Shown: positions 49,428-55,890 of the stretch, one piece after another
Position numbering within the stretch: position 1 is the stretch's first letter
How the letters are laid out: each line of letters opens with the position of its first letter
Assembly (NCBI GenBank): GCA_045655325.1
Contig: JAZOOY010000058.1
Span: 1 to 55,890 of the forward strand
Source: UBA1738 sp045655325
Lineage (GTDB): Bacteria; Bacillota; Clostridia; UBA1381
DNA length: 55,890 bases
Reading direction: 5' to 3'
Notes under the pieces: generated by a model
Seen by the model: only the letters and a program-made list of their open reading frames with translations
What the model was told of the DNA's origin: nothing
Database searches by the model: none
Made by a program: the position numbers and the translations under genes

Positions 49428-49652
49428 CTATTCTTTTTCGTAGGCTACAATCTCCTTAAGGTCACACCTGAGCAGAATTGCCAGGTTTATAAGGTTCTCA
49501 TAGCTAGGCATTGACTCCCCGCGCGTCCACCTGTTAATTGTCGATCTATCAGAATAGCCCAGCTCTTTTGCTACTCTGTCTGTTGACAGTCCCCTTTTAA
49601 CCATCTGGACCTTTATTAAGTGGCCCGTCTCTTTAACATCTATCTTAACCAT
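49428..49652 (-). CDS. XRE-type regulator next to the integrase
   Basis: 74 residues. IKVQMVKRGLSTDRVAKELGYSDRSTINRWTRGESMPSYENLINLAILLRCDLKEIVAYE is a single XRE helix-turn-helix. It overlaps the ATPase gene and lies 18 bases above int. May act as an excisionase-like or integrase-controlling factor; the main CI/Cro pair is elsewhere. Confidence 0.82.
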   Translation of the reverse strand: MVKIDVKETGHLIKVQMVKRGLSTDRVAKELGYSDRSTINRWTRGESMPSYENLINLAILLRCDLKEIVAYEKE

Positions 49653-50556
49653 CTTCTACACTCTCCCCTCTGCATATCTTTCCAAATATCTCATTTACCC
49701 TGCTTTTCTGATTCTGCCGGATGCTTTCATTTGGAAGTTTGATATTTATACATGTTTCTGTAAGTCTATCTGTAAGACGCGTATCAAGTGGCAGCTCCAT
49801 AATGTCATAATTACTGGTAAATACGGTTGGCTTTCTTTCCTGATACCGTTTATCTATGATTAAAAACATATTGTTGTTAATCCATTCCTTGTTGCCCTTC
49901 TCACCTAGATCATCAATAATCAGCAGATTAGGCTTTATATAATTCTCGATAATTTTGTGAGTTGAAGTGTCCTTGTCATCCCATGAAGCCTGTATCTCAC
50001 TCAGTAGGGCTGAAGCTCCGACAAACTTACTTCTGATTCCCTTAGCTGTTAATTCGTTAGCTATGGTTGATGCAAGCCTTGATTTGCCACTTCCTCTTGC
50101 CTTCGACCAAAGGTAAAGGCATATACCCTGTTCAGCGCATTTATCAAACTTCTGGACAAATGCCATAGCCTCATGCTTAGCTATGCTAGCTAGCTGCTTA
50201 GAATCCATTGACTTATAAATATCTGTCTGAAACGTCTTAAACGTAGCCTCGCTATACATATTAGGCACGCTAGAAAAGTGCTTATTGTTCCTGTACTGCT
50301 GAGACATTCCTGCCTTCACGCAGCTACACGGCACTACATATTCGTAGCTACCCGGTTCGTATCGCTCACTATAGCTTCTGTCGTTACCCTCAATGTCTTT
50401 ATATATCCTCTTTACGCCCGTGCCTCCGCAAAGTGGGCATACATCCTTAATTTCCTCGCCTGGATGTTCTTTAAACCATTGCTCACGTTTGGCCGATGCT
50501 TCTTTCATAGCTCCTTCAAGGGCGATCATCAAATCCGAGCTGTTGTTCATACTCAT
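49645..50556 (-). CDS. DnaC-like helicase loader ATPase
   Basis: 303 residues. A zinc-finger-like CPLCGG...CSC (about 40-80) is followed by the AAA+ domain: Walker A region LWSKARGSGKSRLAST (first Gly of the motif absent, as in some phage homologues), Walker B LLIIDDLG, and sensor-type TSNYDI...RLTDRL. It follows the initiator gene, the usual initiator-loader pair. Loads the host replicative helicase at the phage origin. Confidence 0.87.
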   Translation of the reverse strand: MSMNNSSDLMIALEGAMKEASAKREQWFKEHPGEEIKDVCPLCGGTGVKRIYKDIEGNDRSYSERYEPGSYEYVVPCSCVKAGMSQQYRNNKHFSSVPNMYSEATFKTFQTDIYKSMDSKQLASIAKHEAMAFVQKFDKCAEQGICLYLWSKARGSGKSRLASTIANELTAKGIRSKFVGASALLSEIQASWDDKDTSTHKIIENYIKPNLLIIDDLGEKGNKEWINNNMFLIIDKRYQERKPTVFTSNYDIMELPLDTRLTDRLTETCINIKLPNESIRQNQKSRVNEIFGKICRGESVEDG

Positions 50557-51466
50557 ACCCTCTCTTTCTCAAAATATACTTGTCCCAAAGTTCATCCGGT
50601 GAATAGATTGTGTCATCTGTTACACCTATATTGAAATTCCGAATCTGCTTAAGTGGCTTAAATCTATCTCTGACAGGTTCGTTGCCCTCAAACCATTCTG
50701 TAGGGAACCCGTAGTATGGTGGAATCTGAGGGTGTGTGTCCCCATTGTCAATTTCGTATTCCATAGGACCGTTGACAGGGGTGGCTTTCTTAGTGCCTAA
50801 ATAATCCACAAATGGTTCGTTAATCCCAAAGAAGGTTGAGCCATTTTTTATATACTTCTCTGGGCGGCCATCTTTTTCACATTCTGCCGCATAATTCTTT
50901 GTAGCGGTCAAAAGTTCATCCTCAGAATATCCACTATTGATTCTTGCCATATAGCATTGAAATGCTCTCGATTTATCTTTCTTCTTCGGGTAGATTTTCC
51001 ATGCTTCTTCAAAATGCGCAATATATATATTATTCTTCTTATCATTCTTATCATTATTGTTTGTGTACATCGGTTGTACATACCGTTGTACATCGGTTGT
51101 ACGTTCAGTTGTACTGTCGGTTGTACATTCAACTTGGTATTTTGCCCAATTTACAATGGTTATGGTTGTACCATGTGTTGTACTATCGGCTGTCAACATT
51201 TCGTCATGCGCAAGAACCTTAATGAATTGCGCAACTTTGCGCCTATCCCATTTCCATCTTTCACTTAACTTCAAAATGCTTGTGTGAAACTGTCCTGCTT
51301 TTATAGTCACAAGTTTGCCTTCTATCATTATTTTTTTATCAGCGTGATTTGCTGAAAGTAACAGATCAATCCAGGCATCTCGCTTGGTAAATGGCTCTTT
51401 GTCTTGCCAAATCCAACAGTCCTTCAACCCTCTATAGAGTTTTATATATCCTTTTCCGTGAGACAT
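50516..51466 (-). CDS. Replication initiator (winged helix, DnaD/O-like)
   Basis: 316 residues. The N-terminal domain (KLYRGLKDCWIWQDKEPFTKRDAWIDLLLSANHADKKIMIEGKLVTIKAGQFHTSILKLSERWKWDRRKVAQFIKVL) is a phage initiator winged helix. A Thr-rich stretch (about 112-135) is encoded by DNA iterons. The C-terminal region has the DnaD-like AHFEEAWKIYPKKKDKSRAFQCYMARINSGYSEDELL pattern. Overlaps the loader gene by 41 bases. Confidence 0.85.
   Translation of the reverse strand: MSHGKGYIKLYRGLKDCWIWQDKEPFTKRDAWIDLLLSANHADKKIMIEGKLVTIKAGQFHTSILKLSERWKWDRRKVAQFIKVLAHDEMLTADSTTHGTTITIVNWAKYQVECTTDSTTERTTDVQRYVQPMYTNNNDKNDKKNNIYIAHFEEAWKIYPKKKDKSRAFQCYMARINSGYSEDELLTATKNYAAECEKDGRPEKYIKNGSTFFGINEPFVDYLGTKKATPVNGPMEYEIDNGDTHPQIPPYYGFPTEWFEGNEPVRDRFKPLKQIRNFNIGVTDDTIYSPDELWDKYILRKRGYEYEQQLGFDDRP
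51018..51183. other. Candidate phage replication origin with iterons
   Basis: Within the initiator gene GTTGTAC occurs seven times at 51073, 51085, 51096, 51108, 51120, 51165 and 51177, mostly 12 bases apart. Immediately left (51018-51062) is an AT-rich stretch with ATATATATTATT. Iterons inside the initiator gene beside an AT-rich unwinding element match the lambda O/ori arrangement. Confidence 0.78.
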
Positions 51467-51486
51467 ACTGCGCCTCCTGTTCCGAG

Positions 51487-53379
51487 TTAATTTATGATCT
51501 TACCGTATCCAGCATTTTGCACAATCATTGCTCTTTCCAGGGACATTGAAACAATCTCGCCTCTCTTAAGATTTTTCTGGAATCCCATGTCAAAATAATC
51601 CTGCAAAACTTCAATAAATATAGTGTTTTCATCAAATTTGTAATCATGCTTAGGCTTAGAATTGCCCAATTTTTGCTCCCACATTTGTATAATTTTCTCG
51701 TTTTCATTTTCAAACGTGAATTGTGGAATCTGCACAAATTGATTAATCATGTCATTTGTCCATTCAGATGTATCAAAAGGTAAAATATATCCGTTTTCGT
51801 TCTCTTTCACGCCTACTTCACTCAGCACCGGAAGTGGCGTTGTAATGACTGCGGTTCCAACTTCCAGAGCTTCAGCTATCGAGTAGCAAAATGCTTCTGT
51901 ATCTGATAGCTGCACCAAATAATCTGCAGCTTTTATGTATGATTTAATGTCCATCTTAGGTTTCAAAAAGATAACATTATCAGGCATAGGCATAGTCTTG
52001 TCGCTAAATATGATCCAGGTAAAAGGAATACTAAGCCTGTTTAACATTTCAGCCAGCTTATACATTCTCTTCTGGCCTTTTTCCGGTGTGCCTATCCTAG
52101 TTGCAGACACTAATGTAAGGGCCTTATTTACGGGCGTAGGATATGTAAGGTTGTGAATAATACATTCCCCTGGGAAATGTCCCTCAAATGACCTTCTAGC
52201 GGCCTCAGAAACGAAAATAGTGCAGTCTCTATCAGTAGGCACTTTCCCGTCATATGCCTCTTGACATGTGTGTACCATCTGGATAGTTTTTTCGTAATTT
52301 ATGTTGACAGGGATAGTATCTAAAACTCTGTTAATAATCAAAGTTTCACAAGAATATCTCTTGTTAGGATCAATCTTCTCGACTCTTACATGCGGTATAA
52401 GCCTAAGAATCTGTTTCATGTCCATATCTTCATAAAGGACTAAAATATCCTTCTTGTCCTTCATCTGCATACAAAAGTTATATATAAATGTCTCTATACC
52501 ACCTATAGGAAGGGTGTATCTTGTCCAAAGAATAACCTGAGTTTTTATTGGAGCTGGAAGTATATTAATCATATTTGTTTTTTCTCCCCTGGCTTCATGC
52601 GCATTTATGACCATTGGTGGCAATATCTGGCACCATCTTTTCAACTCAGGGATCTGATTATTATGCGTAAGAAGGAAAACTTCATTTGTTTCATCCGCCT
52701 TCTTAATCTCATCAATCAGATATGTCATATCTGGCGTAACTTCTCGGAAGTAATAAACAATCCTTTTTACATCAAGTTCACCTGCTAAATATCGCTTAGA
52801 CAGGCTGTTAGGCGTTGTGGTCCTATAAAAGTACATATAATCCGTAATTACAGACTTGTCCTTGATCTTCATATATCCTAATCGGCGGCTAAAATCTTCA
52901 TCCTCCGTAGCTCTTTTAAGCTCGTTGAAACGAATATTACCTATATATGATCGTTTAAATACTCTTGTACAGGCCGATGGATTTCCGAGGCAATCATTTA
53001 CGCTATTCAGTTTATAATCGTGTTTTACGCCCCCTGGCAGGCTTTTCCAGCTTACTTCGCATATATTGAAGTGTTCTGTATCTATCTTATTGATAACCTG
53101 CTTAATGTAGTCTGTGGCAACCAGATCATCGGCATCTATGAATGCAATATATTCTCCGGAAGAGTTTTCAATACCGGTATTTCTGGCTCCTGCTAATCCC
53201 TTATTATCCTGTCTGATGACTTTAAGCCACGGATATTCACTCTTGAATGGCTCGTTGCTGCCATCGTCTATCAGAATCACTTCCACTTCATCCGTAATCT
53301 GCAGATTCAGACAGTCCAGAAGTTCATATATATAAGGTTCAGCGTTGTAAAAAGGTATAATAATGCTAAATTTCTTCAT
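51487..53379 (-). CDS. Two-domain glycosyltransferase (GT2 plus GT4-like)
   Basis: 630 residues. The N-terminal 200 or so form a GT2 (GT-A) domain: SIIIPFYNAEPYI, ILIDDGSNE, IDADD. From about 270 a GT-B domain follows: LPIGGIETFIYNFC, LVSATRIGTPEKGQKRMYKLAEML and TEAFCYSIAEALEVGTAVITTPLPVLSE (donor-binding EX-type region). It probably transfers two sugars or acts bifunctionally. Together with the next gene it forms a glycosylation cassette in the early operon. Confidence 0.88.
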   Translation of the reverse strand: MKKFSIIIPFYNAEPYIYELLDCLNLQITDEVEVILIDDGSNEPFKSEYPWLKVIRQDNKGLAGARNTGIENSSGEYIAFIDADDLVATDYIKQVINKIDTEHFNICEVSWKSLPGGVKHDYKLNSVNDCLGNPSACTRVFKRSYIGNIRFNELKRATEDEDFSRRLGYMKIKDKSVITDYMYFYRTTTPNSLSKRYLAGELDVKRIVYYFREVTPDMTYLIDEIKKADETNEVFLLTHNNQIPELKRWCQILPPMVINAHEARGEKTNMINILPAPIKTQVILWTRYTLPIGGIETFIYNFCMQMKDKKDILVLYEDMDMKQILRLIPHVRVEKIDPNKRYSCETLIINRVLDTIPVNINYEKTIQMVHTCQEAYDGKVPTDRDCTIFVSEAARRSFEGHFPGECIIHNLTYPTPVNKALTLVSATRIGTPEKGQKRMYKLAEMLNRLSIPFTWIIFSDKTMPMPDNVIFLKPKMDIKSYIKAADYLVQLSDTEAFCYSIAEALEVGTAVITTPLPVLSEVGVKENENGYILPFDTSEWTNDMINQFVQIPQFTFENENEKIIQMWEQKLGNSKPKHDYKFDENTIFIEVLQDYFDMGFQKNLKRGEIVSMSLERAMIVQNAGYGKIIN

Positions 53380-54166
53380 TGTTCATTCCTTCCAATAATT
53401 CTCCGTACTCATTAAAGAACCAGGTCTCAAAATCCGCGAATTTCTTAACTCTCTCAAAGTTATCTTCAATAGCAGCACGTCTCAATTCATACTGACGGTC
53501 AAATCCTTGCCATTTTAAGGTGTCTATTACTGCAGGTATATCTTCATGGTGCGGAACCCTTATTATTCCATCTTTGTTGAAAAAATCTGTTATTTTTTTT
53601 GCTCCAAAGTAAATAGGTATAGTTTTATTAGCAAAACAGTTACAGATTTTCTCTGTAAACCAATAATCATCTATATAATTTTCAAAAGCGACTGAAAAGC
53701 GATAAGGTGCATATATTTCTCTTGTGCTTTTCCAGTCTCCCCCATCTATGGTTCCTAAAATATCCACATCCGGGTTATCATAAAGCTCTCTGGCCGTTAT
53801 CTTCCTGGCTTTATGCAGCCAACAATATTCTTTATCGCTTGATACCATAGATACATTTTTAGTTTTAGGAATGTCATTGGTATCATATACTCTGCCCCAG
53901 AGAATCCGCTTGGCATTTGGGCAGCTTTCCAAAAGCCTTGAGTCATGGGTAAAAATATATTTAAACTGGCGCCAGTGTTTTCTTTGCTCCATCCACTCAT
54001 ATGTATATTGAAGGCTTCTAGGCTCAATCAGCAGAGCAATACTGTTCGGTTCAATAATCTCCGTGAAGCAGGAAACATCGTTATAGCAATCAATATATGG
54101 CTCGAATGGCAATGGATTATGATTAGGGAAATGATCGTACTTGCCATGCATTTTAATCTTCGTCAT
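53366..54166 (-). CDS. GT10-like glycosyltransferase (fucosyltransferase family)
   Basis: 266 residues. YRFSVAFENYIDDYWFTEKICNCFANKTIPIYFGA is the family 10 (alpha-1,3-fucosyltransferase) donor-binding motif, with FENxxxDDYxTEK and PIYFGA in the expected order. The N-terminal half is divergent. GDP-fucose or a related GDP-sugar is the likely donor (family knowledge). Acts with the adjoining GT2/GT4 enzyme; the target may be virion protein, DNA or a host surface glycan. Confidence 0.85.
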   Translation of the reverse strand: MTKIKMHGKYDHFPNHNPLPFEPYIDCYNDVSCFTEIIEPNSIALLIEPRSLQYTYEWMEQRKHWRQFKYIFTHDSRLLESCPNAKRILWGRVYDTNDIPKTKNVSMVSSDKEYCWLHKARKITARELYDNPDVDILGTIDGGDWKSTREIYAPYRFSVAFENYIDDYWFTEKICNCFANKTIPIYFGAKKITDFFNKDGIIRVPHHEDIPAVIDTLKWQGFDRQYELRRAAIEDNFERVKKFADFETWFFNEYGELLEGMNNEEI

Positions 54167-54350
54167 CTATGTCAACCTCTCTGTAAGAATAAGAATATTT
54201 CTTTCCCGTGCGCTGCCGGCTGAATATTGAAAATAGACTAGCTTTAGTTGCTCCGGTCATTTTTGCCAGCTCTGATATACTCTCAGCCACCGCAAGCGGC
54301 AATTCGTATTCATCATTTGTCACTTTCATGTAAAGTTTGTTTTTGCTCAT
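54153..54350 (-). CDS. Small helix-turn-helix-like early protein
   Basis: 65 residues, LYMKVTNDEYELPLAVAESISELAKMTGATKASLFSIFSRQRTGKKYSYSYREVDIDDE. The pattern LYMxVTxDEYELPLAVAdSxxELAxMxGxxxxSixSxxS is recurrent in Firmicutes phage early genes and resembles a helix-turn-helix. Function unknown. Confidence 0.78.
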   Translation of the reverse strand: MSKNKLYMKVTNDEYELPLAVAESISELAKMTGATKASLFSIFSRQRTGKKYSYSYREVDIDDED

Positions 54351-54465
54351 TCCAGGATTCCTCGTTTCTGCTCATTTCGCTACTTGATTTAGTTACCGCA
54401 TATATAACCATCAATAGCACCGCAAGCAGAAAACCTGTTATCATTCCCAATACAAAAGGTATCAT
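54313..54465 (-). CDS. 50-residue single-pass membrane protein
   Basis: MIPFVLGMITGFLLAVLLMVIYAVTK followed by a charged tail (SSSEMSRNEESWNEQKQTLHESDK). The ATG overlaps the preceding stop (ATGA) with AAAGGAG upstream, and the end overlaps the next gene. This short layout is common in phage early operons. Function unknown. Confidence 0.75.
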   Translation of the reverse strand: MIPFVLGMITGFLLAVLLMVIYAVTKSSSEMSRNEESWNEQKQTLHESDK

Positions 54466-54716
54466 TTGTTATGCTCCTTTCTATACTCAATAGCCGCATC
54501 TTCATCACATTCAAGCCATTTAGCACAATGGTTGCACATTTGCCATTTGCACCCAAGTTCCTTTTTTATCCATTTCAGAAGTTCTTGGCTACAGTCCTCG
54601 CACAAGTCCCACGCTGTCGCATTAACCCTTTTCTGAGTAATATAAAACTGATTTGGTATCGCTTCGTATGGCTCATAAAGATCGCCGCATCTATCACATT
54701 TAAGTGCTTTGCTCAT
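54462..54716 (-). CDS. Double zinc-finger protein
   Basis: 84 residues: CDRCGDLYEPYE...LCEDCSQELLKWIKKELGCKWQMCNHCAKWLECDED. Two CxxC pairs early and CxxCxxxxxxC later. Frequent in Clostridia phage early regions; function unknown. Confidence 0.8.
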   Translation of the reverse strand: MSKALKCDRCGDLYEPYEAIPNQFYITQKRVNATAWDLCEDCSQELLKWIKKELGCKWQMCNHCAKWLECDEDAAIEYRKEHNK

Positions 54717-55008
54717 TCTTTTTCCCTCCGCAACTCCACTCTTTTATCTCAAACCCTTGATAAATAGCATTTGCCAAGCCTTGAACAAAGGTTTCATCTT
54801 CGCTCTGTTCTGAATAGCCTAAATGTACAAGCATTCCGTGTACCATTTCGTGAATAAGGGTTTCTTCCTTTGCTTCTTCGGACATTTCCTTGTTAATTCT
54901 TATCCGGCAAGCCTTGTAATCTATTTCCCCGAAGTGTGTAGAATCAGCCGTAAAAGAATCCTCACATTCAACAACTTCGTGTAATATTCCGCATATATTA
55001 ACTTTCAT
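54700..55008 (-). CDS. Small zinc metallopeptidase-like protein
   Basis: 102 residues. ETLIHEMVHGMLVHLGYSEQSEDETFVQGLANAIYQGF carries HEMVH (HExxH) and a downstream Glu that could be the third ligand, as in small ImmA/SprT-like peptidases. No signal peptide. Might cut a repressor or other regulator; this is inference from fold. Confidence 0.82.
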   Translation of the reverse strand: MKVNICGILHEVVECEDSFTADSTHFGEIDYKACRIRINKEMSEEAKEETLIHEMVHGMLVHLGYSEQSEDETFVQGLANAIYQGFEIKEWSCGGKKNEQST

Positions 55009-55889
55009 TCTCCACCTCCGCTCATTTCAGCTAGCTTTGTATCCCACTCTTTAAACCATACCTTAGTAGACTCACTATTATCTGAACCGCAGTTATTACA
55101 GTAGTTATCATCTCCGTCAATCCAATTAAGTTTTCTTCCACATTCAGAACACTTAAAGTATTCTGTTCCGAATCTTGATTTGCACTTTATCCACTTCCCC
55201 TTTGGTCTTTTTGGTGTAACGGATGGCAACTCCGCAATATAGGCGGTGAAATCTTCAAGTCTTTCTCTTTCCTCTTCATACAGATAACCGCTCAATAACT
55301 TTGCTATATAATCAAGAATGTCCTCTCTTCTTATACAATCCTCACTTAGCTCTATTGTTGTTACGGATGGTAAGCAATCATGTTCTGCAACTAACACCTT
55401 CTGATTCTGAAACGCTATTAACAATTTCTGCATATCCTCGTTTTTCAGTTCGTTAATAGTGAATGGCTTATATTCACATGGCTGTGGTGTTACGGATGGA
55501 GCATTTTTGATATTTGATAATAATGACAATATATGTTCATCCCCATTTATACAGATATTTTCCAACTCTTCGACAATCGACTCTATGTATGCTCTGCTGA
55601 TGCAATCCTCACAAGGTTTCCCATGTTCTTTTTTGTATTGCTCTCTTCCAAAATCGCAATCATATATCCATTTGTTGTTTACCATATCACAGCAACCTAA
55701 CGTTCCATATGTATGAATACAATGTTCGCAATCTTGTTTGTCCTCGCAAGGCTGTTGCTCTAATGCTTTGATTGCAAGGTCAAGGGCTTCATTATCCTCG
55801 TCATCAAAACCCACATAGCTATCCTCGTTTTTATCGTTGTAATAGTCCTTTAGGCTTTTTAATGTATTTATTGCTTCTTCATTTGTCAT
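55005..55889 (-). CDS. Junction-spanning early protein with zinc ribbon
   Basis: 294 residues; on the circle it starts at 140-138 and runs through the junction. MTNEEAINTLKSL...AIKALEQQPCEDKQDCEHC, then repeated CEDCISRAYI-type and CIRREDILDYI segments with PSVTP spacers, and a C-terminal zinc ribbon (CKSRFGTEYFKCSECGRKLNWIDGDDNYCNNCGSD). This modular layout is very common in Clostridia phages and prophages but has no established function. Confidence 0.85.
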   Translation of the reverse strand: MTNEEAINTLKSLKDYYNDKNEDSYVGFDDEDNEALDLAIKALEQQPCEDKQDCEHCIHTYGTLGCCDMVNNKWIYDCDFGREQYKKEHGKPCEDCISRAYIESIVEELENICINGDEHILSLLSNIKNAPSVTPQPCEYKPFTINELKNEDMQKLLIAFQNQKVLVAEHDCLPSVTTIELSEDCIRREDILDYIAKLLSGYLYEEERERLEDFTAYIAELPSVTPKRPKGKWIKCKSRFGTEYFKCSECGRKLNWIDGDDNYCNNCGSDNSESTKVWFKEWDTKLAEMSGGGE

Positions 55890-55890
55890 A
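55750..55890. repeat. Terminal direct repeat, right copy
   Basis: Identical to 1-141. See the left copy. Removing one copy gives a circle of 55,749 bases. Confidence 0.95.

Noticed and set aside
1..55890. CRISPR arrays, rRNA genes and complete insertion sequences
   Set aside because: No regularly spaced direct repeats of the right size, no rRNA-like sequence and no transposase gene were seen.

Overview
The window is a complete circularised genome of a temperate tailed phage with long-tail (siphovirus-like) modules. It most likely infects a gut Clostridia/Lachnospiraceae-type Gram-positive host. Evidence for the host is the low-GC sequence, strong AAGGAGG ribosome binding sites, an r1t-type holin, and many protein families seen in Firmicutes gut phages (inference from family knowledge; no search was run). 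Bases 1-141 are repeated exactly at 55750-55890 and one gene reads through the junction, so the molecule is circular with about 55,749 unique bases.

Nearly all genes are on the minus strand. An early operon starts at a divergent CI/Cro-type switch (12.56-12.72 kb) and runs leftwards. It carries small regulators, a membrane/3D-domain protein apparently made by programmed -1 frameshifting, an SbcC/Rad50-like ATPase, an HNH endonuclease, RecT, two DNA methyltransferases, an MBL-fold hydrolase, SSB, an ERCC4-type nuclease and many small proteins. It continues through the junction into a metallopeptidase, two glycosyltransferases, the replication initiator with internal iterons, a DnaC-like ATPase, a small XRE regulator and a tyrosine integrase (48.1 kb).

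The late operon runs from 41.2 to 14.1 kb: a long structured non-coding stretch with a tRNA-like element, terminase, portal, MuF-like protein, scaffold, decoration, major capsid, connectors, an embedded holin pair, tail tube, frameshifted tail chaperones, tape measure, distal tail, receptor-binding proteins, and an amidase endolysin interrupted by an intein at its zinc-ligand cysteine. After a terminator come several conserved small proteins and an amidase-fold protein that has lost its zinc ligands.

The plus strand has only two gene groups. One is the lysogeny side of the switch (12.7-14.1 kb). The other is 42.99-47.96 kb: nine small unknown genes whose base composition is strikingly different (GGCC- and CCCGGG-rich), under an apparent ribbon-helix-helix regulator with TTTGTGCCTTATA operators, followed by a serine recombinase.

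The most novel candidates are the roughly 600-base structured region upstream of terminase (a possible large phage RNA), the compositionally foreign island with its own regulon, the 3D-domain frameshift with slippery site and stem, and the lysin intein.
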